Shown: one piece after another, positions 35,019-48,901 of the stretch
Layout: the number at the start of each line of letters is the position of its first letter
Numbering within the stretch: the first letter of the stretch is position 1
Source of the DNA: Spiroplasma taiwanense CT-1
GTDB lineage: Bacteria > Bacillota_I > Bacilli_A > Mycoplasmatales > Mycoplasmataceae
Reading direction: 5' to 3'
Assembly (NCBI RefSeq): GCF_000439435.1
Contig: NC_021846.1
Coordinates: forward strand, 1,011,141 to 1,075,140
DNA length: 64,000 bases
Notes under the pieces: generated by a model
Databases searched by the model: none
The model's input: the letters and a program-made list of their open reading frames with translations, nothing else
What the model was told of the DNA's origin: nothing
Position numbers and translations under genes: made by a program

Positions 35019-35888
35019 TTAATTTTCATCAATTAATCCTAATATTTCAAATATTCTATTTAAATCATCTTCGTCAGAATATCTAATTATAAATTTTCCA
35101 TTATCAATAGTTACTTTTGTTCCCAATTTTCTCATTAAATTATTTTCAGCAAATATGACTGAAGGTTTTTTATTATTTTCCGTAACAAAACTTACTTTAT
35201 TTTTATTTTTTATTAGTGCTTCAACTTCTCTAGAGGTTAAATCTTTTTCAATAATTTTATTGAAAATATCATCTAAAAGTTCAATATTATTAATAATAGA
35301 TAACAAAGGTTTTGCCTGCCCCATAGTTATTTTTTTTTCCAACATTGCATTTTGAATTTTTTCTGGTAAATTTAATAACCTCATTATATTTGCAACATGT
35401 GACCTTGATTTTCCTACACGTGATGCAATTTCTTCTTGTTTTAAATTTAAATTTACTGAAAGTTTTTTATATGCAACAGCCTCTTCAATATCTAATAAAT
35501 CTACTCTTTGAATATTTTCAATAATTGCAAACTCTTCCATTTGTGTATTTGTAATATTTAATAAAATAACTGGTATCTCTTTAAGACCAGCAATTTTTGC
35601 AGCTCTTGTTCTTCTTTCTCCTGCAATTATTTGGTGATCTTGATTTATTATTATTGGTTGAATTATTCCATGAAGTTTAATAGATTCAGCTAATTCATTT
35701 AATTCATCATTTTCAAATAACTTTCTTGGTTGAAAAGGATTTGGCTTTAACAAATCAATATTAATTGTTTTCTTATTTGTATCTGAAATTTTTTTGTCAT
35801 TTTCAATTACTCCGACTATATCTGATACTGATTCACCAAAAATATCATCAAGCCCTTTAAAATTATATCTTTTTTTAGACATCGCCAT
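35019..35888 (-). CDS. parB: Chromosome partition protein ParB (Spo0J)
   Basis: 289 residues. The N-terminal CTPase/ParB domain has PNPFQPRKLFENDELNEL and IIAGERRTRAAK. The HTH domain reads LNLKQEEIASRVGKSRSHVANIM. It binds parS and loads condensin near the origin. The start ATG 35888 overlaps parA by 14 nt (a start at 35882 is equally possible). I found no good parS in the window. Confidence 0.94.
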   Translation of the reverse strand: MAMSKKRYNFKGLDDIFGESVSDIVGVIENDKKISDTNKKTINIDLLKPNPFQPRKLFENDELNELAESIKLHGIIQPIIINQDHQIIAGERRTRAAKIAGLKEIPVILLNITNTQMEEFAIIENIQRVDLLDIEEAVAYKKLSVNLNLKQEEIASRVGKSRSHVANIMRLLNLPEKIQNAMLEKKITMGQAKPLLSIINNIELLDDIFNKIIEKDLTSREVEALIKNKNKVSFVTENNKKPSVIFAENNLMRKLGTKVTIDNGKFIIRYSDEDDLNRIFEILGLIDEN

Positions 35889-36648
35889 TTTCTTTCAACA
35901 CTTCCTTTACAAATTCAATATATGCAATAGACCCTGCTCCATTTTTATCATATTCATATATTGACTTACCTTCCATTGAAGATTCTGAAATTTTTATGTT
36001 TCTTGGAATAACTGATTTATATACTTTTGGTCCAAAAGTTTTCATAATTTCTTCTAAAACATCATGAGCAAGTCTTGTTCTAGAATCAAACATTGTCACT
36101 AAAACTCCTTCAATGGTTAAATCAGAATTTAATGTTTCTTTTACTTTTTTTATCGTTCTTAAAAGTTGCGCAACACCGTGCATAGCATAATGTTCTGCTT
36201 GAATTGGAATTAAAACAGTATCTGAAATAGCAAGACCATTTCTGTTAATTAATCCTAAGCTTGGCGGGCAATCAATAATAATATAATCGTAATTTTGTTT
36301 AACAGAATTTATTTGGTCTCTTAATACATTTTGATTATTATTTCTTTGTTCTAATAGAATTAAATCTACTGCAGCAACATCAATTGAACTTGGTGCTAAA
36401 TCGATATTTGGTTTAATTTCCTTAACAATAATATTATTTAATTCCTGTTCACCAATAAAAACATGATACATACTTAATGTTTTGCTATCAATTTCATAAC
36501 CTATACCTGTTGTTGCATTAAATTGCGGGTCCATATCTATCAAAAGAACTCTTTTATTTGCCAAAGCTAAACCACAAGCTAAATTTACCGAAGTTGTTGT
36601 TTTCCCGACACCACCTTTTTGATTTGAAATTGAAATAATTTTTGCCAT
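35875..36648 (-). CDS. parA: Chromosome partition ATPase ParA (Soj)
   Basis: 257 residues. The deviant Walker A is KGGVGKTTTSVNLACGLA, with DMDPQFNATTG and DCPPSLGLINRN for Walker B and switch. A partner of ParB; in Bacillus, Soj also controls DnaA. It has its own TATAAT-containing upstream stretch between 36649 and 36692, after rsmG. Confidence 0.96.
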   Translation of the reverse strand: MAKIISISNQKGGVGKTTTSVNLACGLALANKRVLLIDMDPQFNATTGIGYEIDSKTLSMYHVFIGEQELNNIIVKEIKPNIDLAPSSIDVAAVDLILLEQRNNNQNVLRDQINSVKQNYDYIIIDCPPSLGLINRNGLAISDTVLIPIQAEHYAMHGVAQLLRTIKKVKETLNSDLTIEGVLVTMFDSRTRLAHDVLEEIMKTFGPKVYKSVIPRNIKISESSMEGKSIYEYDKNGAGSIAYIEFVKEVLKENGDV

Positions 36649-36692
36649 TTCTTTAAATTCCTTTCATGTATATTATTATATAATAAAGACAA

Positions 36693-37388
36693 TTATTTCC
36701 CTAGCGGTCTTTTCTTTATTTGACAATATAATCTTGGATAAAAATTTGATGTGCTAGCAATTTTTATATAAAATAAATTAATTCTTTTTCCTAAAACTAA
36801 ATCATCAATTTCTTGAATTTTTTCTAATTTAAGTCCTATCTTATTTTCACAATTATTTAAATCATTTATTTCAAATTCTGCATTTTTTCCTTTTAAACAA
36901 ATAAAATAACCATTAATTTTTAAAGCTTGAACACCTACTTCCAGTAAAATATTCAATGGCGCCATAGCTCTTGAAATAATTAAATCAAATTTCTCTTTAT
37001 TTAGAACGGAAAATTCTTCAGCTCTTTTATTAACTGTTCATATATTCTTTAAATTTAGTTCTTGAATAACTTTATTCATAAAATTAATTTTCTTACCATT
37101 TGATTCTACTAGATAAATTCTAGAATTTGGAAAAATAATTTTTAAAACTATACCCGGGAAGCCAGCACCTGTACCTATATCCATTATTTCCAAATTATCT
37201 AAATTAAAAACATTTGAAAATATTAATGAATCATAAAAATGCTTATCAATTATTTCTTGATCGTCTGTTATTGAAGTTAAATTATATTTTTCATTTTCCT
37301 GTTGTAAAAGATTTTTAAATATAATCAATTTTTCCTTTTGATTATCTTTTAATTCTACTTTTAAATCCTTAAATTTATACCATTCCAT
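36693..37388 (-). CDS. rsmG: 16S rRNA (guanine-527-N7) methyltransferase
   Basis: 231 residues. The motif DIGTGAGFPGIVLKIIFP is diagnostic of GidB/RsmG; ISRAMAPLNILLE follows. A TGA tryptophan at about 37036 joins the two halves. It sits upstream of parA in the conserved origin order mnmG-rsmG-parA-parB, with two permeases inserted between mnmG and rsmG. Confidence 0.94.
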
Positions 37389-37400
37389 ATTTTCTCCTAA

Positions 37401-37432
37401 AAAAAATAAAAAAAGTTTTACTTTTTTTATTT
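37401..37432 (-). terminator. Terminator between the permease and rsmG
   Basis: Stem AATAAAAAAAGT / ACTTTTTTTATT with a 3-nt T loop. It overlaps the last codons of the permease. rsmG starts 12 nt beyond it. Confidence 0.6.
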
Positions 37433-38995
37433 TACCTTATTTTTGTTAATATACTTTTCAATTTCTTTATTTCTATCATACTTAAATCAATTTTTTGGAT
37501 GCAATCTCAAATAAAAATCATTTTCTTTTATATTTATTTTAGAAATAAGAGCTTCATTAATCACTCAAAATAATGCAATTAGTAATGAAAAAAATATTAA
37601 CAACAAGGGATCTATTAAATTATTATTTTTTATCTTATTTACAAAAAAATCATAATAAGTATAACTCATAACTATTAAGATAAAAATTGCTGCAACTATA
37701 CCTAATATATATCCACCTTTAATTTTCTGGACCTCAACTTTGTTTGTTCTTCTATTATCAAGAATTGCAACAATTAAAATAAAATAAACAACAAATGCAA
37801 ACATAACACTACTATTTGATGAATAATTTGCTATATAAAAATAATCAATTTTTTCTGAATTCCATGTTATTAATAATGAAATTATTATAAATACAATATA
37901 AATTGACAATGTAACTATCATTCCTATAAAACCAGATTTTTCATAAGATATTTTTTTCTTTTTTTCAGGAAAAAAAATAAATCCTTCTTGTAATGCAGAA
38001 TGAACTGTTCTTGGCAGTAAAGTTGTATAACCATTTACCATAGTTAATAAAGTTGCAGCAATTATAATTCTGAAAATAAAAATAACTCATGGATTGTTAT
38101 TAAAAATTGTTTCAAAAAAATTGAAAATATTTCCATCCTCTCTTGAAATAAAAACAGAAACTGTTATAAAAATATAAAAAACTGTTACAGCCAATATCGC
38201 TGTCATCATTGCTGGAGCAACCACTTCTTTATGTTCACAATCTTTTTTTAATGCCGAAGCATATATAAAACCGTCAAAAGCAAACAATATTGGTATCATC
38301 GTTGCAAAAACTAATGAAAGTGAAACAGATTCATATGGTTGACTTGGATTAAAAGAATTTATATTATTTTTGTTATTTAAGACAATAATTATTCCACCAA
38401 TAATAACAGTGAAAAGAGGAATAAATTTAATGAAAGTAAAAATATTTTGAATTATTTTACTTGGTTTTTTTGTATAAATATTCATTACTTGAAAAGTTAT
38501 AAGAACAATAGTAGATAATGTTATTTTAATAAAAATAAAATTAACTTCACCTATAATACTTATCAAACTTTCATTATTTAAAGAAAAATATAAATTATTG
38601 ATTGCATCAAATAAAGTATCTATTGTAAAAATAGCTCCTATAGCTGCTAATATTGGTAAATACATACAAATATATAAAATTGAAAATAATGAAGCTGTTC
38701 TTCTATTTATAAATTTATTTGCCCAAGTTTGTGTTGTTGAATGTTCACCATCTTTTGTTGTTGATGCGGCTTCAATAAAGGAAATCATCATTAAAGCACA
38801 CATTACTCCAATAAATAATCAAACTCCAAGTGCAATTCAAGGATTTCTACCGGCTTCTCAAAGAACACCTCCTGGTTCAGTTTTGTTTTTTAAATAAATT
38901 CCACCTCCAACAACAATTCCAAAAACCATTGAAAATATTGTTAAAAATTCAAATATTTTATTTTTTGTTTTATTCTTTTTTGATATTTTTATCAT
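37427..38995 (-). CDS. Amino acid permease (APC superfamily), intact copy
   Basis: 522 residues with about twelve membrane helices. The N-terminus MIKISKKNKTKNKIFEF leads to FSMVFGIVVGGGIYLKN, the glycine-rich helix 1 typical of APC transporters. PILFAFDGFIYASALKKDCEHKE is the helix 6 region. Several TGA tryptophans are needed. I start at 38995, after AAAGGAG, not at 39049. It lies directly downstream of a decayed duplicate. Substrate unknown, presumably an amino acid. Confidence 0.88.
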
Positions 38996-40553
38996 TGTTA
39001 TTAATCTCCTTTTTGTTGTTGAACTTTTCAATAATGATTTTTTTATCATATTTAAATCAATTTTTCGGATTTAATCTCAAATAAAAATCATTATTTTCTA
39101 TGTCATGAAATGAAATAATCGCTTCATTTATAATTCAAACTACTGCTATAATAACAACAAAAACAAATCACATAATAGGACCTAGTAAATTTCCATCAAC
39201 TAAAGTTTTGATGATATTTAAATAATATATATCATCATTAAAATTAACATTGAAACAGAAATAATTGAAGTTACAAAACCACCCTTTACAGGTTTTACTT
39301 CAATTTTTTTTGTTTTTCTATTTCTTAATACACTAATTATCATTGAAATATATATTAAATAAACCAAAATTATTGATGTATCTGACGATAAATATGATGT
39401 TTCTAAATAACTTTTACCCTCTGGATTATCCCAAGTAATAATTAAACTACTTGAAACAAAACTTACAAAAAATATTAGAACAATTATTAATGATATATAA
39501 TCTGATTTTAACTTACTTAAATTAGGATTTTCTTTATTACCCAAGTAAATAAATAAATTTTTCTTCTATAGAAGATTTTAAAATTAAAGGATAAATTACA
39601 CTATAAGCATTAACCATTGTTAATAAAGTTAGTGTAATTACTAGTTTAAAAGCAAAATCTGCTTTTGGATTTTTTGAAAAAAAATCAAGAATATTACCAT
39701 CTGTTGCACCTATGAAAATTGCAACAGTTATTACTAAATAAAAAATAGCCACCGCTATGATTCCTGTCATCATTGCTGGAGCAACCACTTCTTTATGTTA
39801 ACAATCTTTTTGAATTGATGCAGAATCTAAAAACCCATCAAAAGCAAACATAATTGGAACCATTGTTGCAAAAAAACTGTTAATTGAAAAAGGCTGATAT
39901 GTGTTGTTTGGATTAAAAGAATTTTCATTACCTTGTGCAAAAAAAACTATTCCTAATATAAGAACAATTAATAAGGGAATGAATTTTAAAAAAGATAAAA
40001 TTGTTTGCAAAATCCTTACTGGTTTTTCGGAATAAATATTCATTAATTGAAAGCCAACTAAAAGAAATGTTGCAAAAAATATTTCAATTGTTATTTGAAT
40101 ATCAGGTTTTAAAAATAAATCTCAACTATCAATTCCATTATTTAATTCATATATAACCTTTATTGCATCAAATAAACTACTAGTTGTAAATAAAGAACCA
40201 ATAATAACTAATATAGGCATATAAATAATTGCATATAAAATTGTAACTAATGAGCCATATCTTCTGCCCACAAATCTTCCTGATCAAGAAGTTAATGTAT
40301 TGTGTTCACCTTTTTTAGATGAAGAGGAAACTTCAATAAAAGTTACCATCATTAAACAGCAAAACACACCCATTAAGCTTCAAACAGATAATGCAACCCA
40401 AAGATTATTACCTGCCATAGCCAAAACACCATTTTCTCCAGCGTTTTTTAAATAAATTCCACCTCCAACAACAATTCCAAAAACCATTGAAAATACTGTT
40501 AAAAATTCAAATATTTTATTTTTTGTTTTATTTTTTTTATTAATTTTTGTCAT
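38970..40553 (-). pseudogene. Amino acid permease, broken duplicate
   Basis: Paralogue of the following gene, still alignable along its length from ATG 40553 (MTKINKKNKTKNKIFEF). Three lesions are seen. A TAA at 39800-39798 replaces the GAA of KDCEHKE in the intact copy. A net +4 shift lies in a TTTA repeat at 39546-39558 (KFIYLL instead of KFIYLGN). A further shift lies in the AT repeat around 39218-39235. The reading then continues to a stop at 38972-38970 inside the next gene. The 5' end is nearly identical to the intact copy. Confidence 0.85.
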
Positions 40554-40556
40554 AAA

Positions 40557-42428
40557 TTAGACCTCATTATATTTCTTTTTTAAATGAAATAACAGCATCT
40601 GAATATCTGCAGGATTAACTCCAGTTATTCTAGAAGCTTGACCGATTGAAACTGGTTTAACTTTTTCAAGTTTTTGTCTTGCTTCTAACGCAATATTTTC
40701 TACATTTCTATAATTAATATCAATTGGAATTTTCTTATTTTCCAATTTTACAAATTTTTCAATCATTTCATTTTCTTTTTTTATATAACCATGAAATCTA
40801 ATCATTATTAATAAAATTTCTAATTGTTGTTTTGATAAATAATTTAATTGCTTTACATGTTTTTTAAAAATTTTCATTTCAACTTTTGGTTGTTTTAATA
40901 TTTCATATGCACTAAATCCTTGTTGCAAATTTGCTTGGTCTTTTTCTTTTAATTCAACTGCCAATTCGCTTTTTGGAGTAAATCTAATTGTTTTTAAAAG
41001 TTCAATCGTATCATAAATTTGTTTTTCAAAATTTAGAAAATCTTTATAATCTTTTTCAGAAATTAATCCCATTTCATACCCATATTTTTTTAGTCTAATT
41101 TCTGAATTGTCATTTCTTAGTGTTAATCTGTTTTCAGCTCTACTTGTAAGCAATCTATATGGTTCAACAACACCTTTATTAATTAAGTCATCTATCATAA
41201 CACCAATATATGATTCACTTCTTTTTAAAATTAAAGGTTCTTTAAATTCTAATTTTCTAGCAGCATTTATTCCTGCAATTAATCCCTGACCCGCTGCTTC
41301 TTCATATCCACTTGTTCCATTTATTTGACCAGCCAAAAATAAATTTTCAATCATTTTTAATTCCAAAGATAACTTTAACTGTTGAGGATCTATACAATCA
41401 TATTCAATTGCATATGCTCACTTATCAACAATAACATTTTCAAAACCTGGAAGACTTCTTAACATTTTATCTTGAATTTCAATAGGCATTGATGTTGAAA
41501 AACCTTGAACATAAAAAGTATCAAGTTCTTTTGCTTCTGGTTCCAAAAATATTTGATGTCTTTCTTTTAAATTAAATCTAACAATTTTATCTTCAAAACT
41601 TGGACAATACCTTGGACCAACTGACTCAATTTCACCCGAATACATTGCAGATTTACTCAAATTATCTTCAATTATTTTTTTAGTTTCTAATGTTGAATGA
41701 ATTAAATAACAAACCTCTTGTTTTTCAATTGGAGTAAATTTTGATGTTGAAAAAGAAAAAGCTAATTTATCATCAGTTCCAGGTTCAATAGATGCTTTTC
41801 TTAAATCAATTGAGCTTTTTTTTACCCTTGGAGGAGTTCCTGTTTTGAATCTAAAAGTTTTTAAATTTAATTTTTGAAAAGTTTTACTAAGTGATTTGGT
41901 CGTTATTTCTCCATTTGGGCCACTTTCAAATTTTTCTTGTCCTCTGTGAATCAAACTTGAAAGATAAGTTCCTGTTGTCAAAACAACAGCAAAACAATTT
42001 ATTATTAAACCACTTTCCAATAAAACACCTTTAATTTTGTTTTTATCATCTAATAAAATATCTTTCACAATGTCAACAACAAGCTGAAGATTTTTTTGAC
42101 TTTTAATCTTACTTTGCATATATTTTGAATATTCAATTTTATCCGATTGTGCTCTTAAAGCTCAAATACCGGGTCCTCTTGAAGAATTTAATAATTTTAT
42201 TTGTAGTGCAGTTGCATCTGCTGCTTTTGCCATTTCCCCACCGAGTGCATCAATTTCTCTTACAACTATACCTTTAGCTGGTCCTCCAATTGAAGGATTA
42301 CAGGGCATTGTTGCTATTTTATCCTCATATAAGTTTATTAATATAGTTTTTTTACCCATTCTAGCTGATGCAAGAGCTGCTTCAACACCAGCATGACCAG
42401 CACCAACTACTACAATATCAGCTCACAT
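40557..42428 (-). CDS. mnmG: tRNA uridine 5-carboxymethylaminomethyl modification enzyme MnmG (GidA)
   Basis: FAD enzyme that with MnmE modifies U34 of certain tRNAs; 623 residues. The dinucleotide motif is [28 protein letters not shown] and GTYLSS are diagnostic. The second residue is a TGA tryptophan (MWADIVVV). GAAAGGCG precedes ATG 42428. It is near the end of the prs-pth-purA-purB-hpt-metG transcript. Confidence 0.96.
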
Positions 42429-42449
42429 AAAAGCACGCCTTTCTATATA

Positions 42450-44490
<2,041 letters not shown>

Positions 44491-44491
<1 letters not shown>

Positions 44492-45789
44492 TATTTTGTC
44501 ATTACCTTTCTAAACATTTTATCTATATTTCTTGTAAAAATACTCAAATTAAATAAATTATTTAATTCATTTTCTGAAGAAATAAATTTTAAAATTCCCT
44601 TTTCTAAAAGAATTTCTTTAAATTCTTTATTTGTTTTTTGACATTCTAAAGTGCATTCTTGAATAAAATCATAAATTTCTTCTCTTGAAAAATCATATTT
44701 TATAAGTATATAAGTTAATATTCTTTGACTAAAAAATATTCCTTTTTGCTCTGAAATATGTCTAGTAATATTCTCATGATTTATAACTAAATCATCTATA
44801 GTGTTTGTCATTCTTTTTATTACATATACTATTATATTATAAATATCTGGTAATATTAATCTTTCATTAGAACTATGTGAAATATCTCTCTCATGTCATA
44901 AAATATTATTTTCAAAAGCAGTTGTTACAAATGATCTTACATATCTTGCAAGACCACAAATATTTTCAGAGCTTATAGGATTTTTTTTATGAGGCATTGA
45001 ACTTGAACCTTTTTGTTTTTTATCAAAACCTTCACAAATTTCTTGAACTTCACTTCTTTGGAAATGCCTAATTTCAGTAGCCATTTTTTCTAATGTTGTT
45101 GCAATATTTGCTATTATTGAAACTAAAAAAGCATGTCTATCCCTTTGAGTTACTTGTGTGGATATGTTATCAATACCTAAGTTTAAATTTTTAGCAACTT
45201 TTTCTTCAATCTCAATTTCTAAATTTGCATAGTTTCCCATTGACCCAGAAATTTTTGCAACTTCAATTTGTTTTCTTGCTAAATTAAATCTTTCTAACTG
45301 ACGATTAATTTCATCAAATCATAATAAGAATTTTAATCCTAAAGAGGTTGGTTCACCATACATACCATGAGTTCTTCCCATTATTAAAACTTCTTTATTT
45401 TCTAAAGCCTTATTTTTTAAAACAAGTAAAAGATCTTCAAGATATTTAAGTAAAATTTCATTTGAATTTTGAATTATTTTATTTTGAGCTGTATCTACAA
45501 TATCTGTAGATGTTAAACCTAAGTGAATTCATTTTCTTTCAGAATCAAGTGATTCTGAAATTGCTCTTGTAAATGCAACAACGTCATGTTTAGTTTCTGT
45601 CTCAAGTTCAAGCATTCTTGACAATTTAACTGAGGCGCTAGTTTTTATTTTATGAAAGTCATTTTTTGGAATAACTCCTAATTCCATTCAAGCTTTTGCA
45701 ACTTCAATTTCAACATCTAATCAAACTTTAATCTTCTCTTCATCTGACCAAATTTTTTCAATTTCTTCTATACAATAACGTTTAAGCAT
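44491..45789 (-). CDS. purB: Adenylosuccinate lyase
   Basis: Cleaves adenylosuccinate to AMP and fumarate; 432 residues. The start MLKRYCIEEIEKIWSDEEK uses a TGA tryptophan. GSSSMPHKKNPISSENI is the catalytic flexible loop of the fumarase/aspartase superfamily, and HLGLTSTDIVDTA is upstream. It lies 11 nt downstream of purA, its pathway partner. Confidence 0.96.
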
Positions 45790-45800
45790 AATTTTCTCCT

Positions 45801-47090
45801 TTAAAATAAATGTTCAAGAACTACTGTTTGATTTCTGTCTGGACCAACAGAAAATCCTGTAATTTTAATTTCACAAATTTTTTCAATTAATTTTAAATAA
45901 TTTTTTGCTTCATTTGGAAGTTGATCAAATGAGGTAGCATTCGATATATCTTCTGCTCAACCAGGTGTATCAATATAAATTGGTTTACATTGTTCATATT
46001 TAAAATTAGTTGCTGGAATAGAGTTTAGTTCCCTACCATTCATTTCATACTTAACACAAATTTTTAATTCATCAATACCTGATAATACATCAAGTAATGT
46101 AATAAAAATACAATCTAATCCTGATGTTCTAATTGCATGCTTTAATGCAACTGCATCAATTCAACCAACTCTTCTTGGTCTTTTTGTGTTTGAACCATAT
46201 TCATGCCCTCTTTCTCTTATTCCATTACCAATTTCATTAATTAATTCTGTTGGAAAAGCGCCTTGGCCAACTCTTGTAGAATAGGCTTTTACTACTCCAA
46301 TAGTAGTATTTATTAATTTATGACTTATTCCGCTTCCGATTGAAACATTATTAGCAGAAGTATTTGAACTAGTAACGTATGGGTATGTTCCATGATCAAT
46401 ATCTAACAAAGCACCTTGTGCTCCTTCAAAAAGAACTCTTTTTCCTTCTTTGATTGCAGCCTCAATATATGAACCACAATCTATAATGTCTTCTTTAATT
46501 AAATTATATGCACTAATTAAGTCATTATACATTTCTTCAAAATTTAACGGTTCTTGATTAAAGACATTTTTTAAAAATTTCATTTGGTAATCATAAACTT
46601 CTTTAAATTTTTCTTTAAAATCAGGATCACTCACTTCTCCTAATCTAATTCCAATTCTTGAAACTTTATCTTGGTAGGCTGGTCCAATACCCCTTTTTGT
46701 AGTACCTATTTTTTTACTCCCTTTTGCTTCTTCTTGACACTCATCTATTTTTATATGATAAGGAAAGATCAATTGAACTCTATCTGAAATTAATAACTTT
46801 CCATGTTCAATACTGCTATTTTTTATAATATTAAATTCTTCAACTAATTTGGTTAAATTAACTACACATCCATTTGCAATTATATTTATAACTCTTTTAT
46901 TAAAAATTCCAGACGGTATAATTGTGACCTTATGTTTTTTACCATTAAAATTAATAACATGACCAGCATTATCCCCACCAGAAAATCTTACAACAAGATC
47001 TGTTTTTTGAGCAAAGTAATCAGTCATTTTTCCTTTACCCTCATCACCTCATTGTGCACCAACTATTACTAATGAATTATATTTTTGCAT
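45801..47090 (-). CDS. purA: Adenylosuccinate synthetase
   Basis: Makes adenylosuccinate from IMP, Asp and GTP; 429 residues. The P-loop GAQWGDEGKGK is perfect only with TGA as Trp. [21 protein letters not shown] and [19 protein letters not shown] follow. In place of the usual SGGxNAGH it has [11 protein letters not shown] 47090 follows a ribosome site in the gap to pth. Confidence 0.96.
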
Positions 47091-47102
47091 TTATTTTTCT
47101 CC

Positions 47103-47666
47103 TTAGTTATATTTATTCATTATTTTTAATAAATTTTTATCAACAATAAATTCTTTAATAAATAATGAAATTTTATTTATTTTTTCTTCAATACAAGCAA
47201 TTTCAGTTTCACTCATTTTTGATAAGACTCAATCAACAATTTTAAAATTATAAGGAGGTATTCCTATTCCAATTTTTAGTCTATTAAAATTTTCTGTTTT
47301 AAAATGTTGAATTATATTTTTTATACCGTTATGTCCTCCAGCACTTCCTTTTTCTTTAAATCTAAGTTCTGCAAGTTTTAAATCCTTGTCATCATAAATA
47401 ACTAAAAAATCTTTAATATTAATTTTATAATAATTCATTATAGCAATAATTGATTCTCCTGATAAATTCATATAAGTTTGAGGTTTTACAAACAAAACTT
47501 TTTCATTATTTATATTTGAAAAAAAAATATGTGCTTTGAAATCATCAATTTTTTTTTGAAAACCATATTTTTCAAGTAATTTATCTATTGCAATAAAACC
47601 TGCATTATGTCTAGTATAAGAATATTCTTTACCTGGATTACCTAAACCTACAATTAAAATTGGCAT
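47103..47666 (-). CDS. pth: Peptidyl-tRNA hydrolase
   Basis: Recycles peptidyl-tRNA; 187 residues. LIVGLGNPGKEYSYTRHNAGF carries the catalytic His, with PQTYMNLSGES, YDDKDLK and GSAGGHNGIKN following. I start at ATG 47666, which overlaps the true prs stop by one base (TAATG), with AAGGAT upstream. A TGA tryptophan (VDWVLSKM) near 47229 precedes the C-terminal helices. Confidence 0.95.
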
Positions 47667-48700
47667 TATTCTCAATCCTTTAAATATTTTTGTATACGTT
47701 TTTCAATTCCTTCTTTTAAATCATCATAAACAGATGTTAAAGAATCTTTTTTGTAAGATGATAAAATCATATTCGCAAGTAATTGATCCACTGAAATAAT
47801 TTTTAAACCTTTAAATTTTTTTTCTTCTTCAATATTAATAGTATCTGTAATTACTACTTGTTTAATTATTCCATCTTTCATAGCATTTTCCATTTTTTGT
47901 TTTGCATCTCCATTAAATAATCCATGACATGCAATTATATATATTTTATCTGCACCTTGTTCTTTTAATGCTTCTGCACCTTTTATAATTGTTCCACCAG
48001 TATCTATCATATCATCAATTATAAAACAAGTTTTTCCTTTGATATCTCCTAAAATAAATTCTACTTCCGCCTTATTCGGTTCTGGCCTTCTTTTTGCAAT
48101 TACTGCAATACCATTTGTAATATTACCAGTATATTTTTCAATACCATGAACTCTTGTTAATCCTCCATGATCGGGCGATACTAAAATGCAATCTGCTGGA
48201 TTCATTTTTTCTGAAATAATAGTATCAATTATTTCAGAAGCAACTGTTTGAGCTGTGGAAAAATTGTCTGTTGGAATATTAAAAAACCCCATTATTTGTG
48301 TTGAATGTAAATCTACTGTAATTACTCTATTTACTCCTGCTTTTTCAATTAAATTTGCAACAAGTCTTGCAGTAATTGGTTGTCTTCCTTTTGCTTTTCT
48401 ATCTTGACGTGCATAACCAAAATAAGGAATAACTACATTAATTCTTGCTGCACTTGCTCTTTTAAACGCATCTACTGCAATAAGTAATTCCATTAAATTA
48501 TCATTTACTGGTTGATTTGTAGACTGAATAATATAAATTTCTTGTCCTCTAACTGAATCAAGTGATTGAACAATCATTTCTCCGTCCAAAAATTTTGAAG
48601 TTTGAGCTTGTGACTCACTAACACCTAATAAATCACAAATTTTTTTAGTTAGTGGTTTATTTGATGATAAACCAAAAATTTTTATTTTACTTTTATCCAT
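47666..48700 (-). CDS. prs: Ribose-phosphate pyrophosphokinase
   Basis: Makes PRPP for nucleotide salvage; 344 residues. Motifs: YFGYARQDRKAKGRQPIT, VDLHSTQIMGFF and the PRPP loop IIDDMIDTGGT. The gene does not stop at the TGA at 47674-47672: under code 4 it continues Trp-Glu and stops at TAA 47668-47666. First gene of the purine-salvage/translation unit running down to mnmG. Confidence 0.96.
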
Positions 48701-48901
48701 TTTTTTATCTCCCTATTAATAATAACAAAATTAATATAGTAATTAATTAAGATTAAAACAAAAAACATAATTTAAAGGTATTTTAATATTCTTTATAATG
48801 AAATAATTCTATAATTTTTGATTAAATTACTAGAAGCAATAATATAAAAATCATATATAATCACTATTAGAAATTATTTTCTTTTCTGGAGGGTTTTAAC
48901 A
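48701..48901. promoter_or_regulatory. Divergent promoter region between prs and the ABC-F gene
   Basis: A 201-nt AT-rich spacer. A TATAAT at 48856-48861 suits the plus-strand gene at 48902, whose ribosome site is GGAGGG. No clear -35 and no structured element is visible. Confidence 0.4.
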
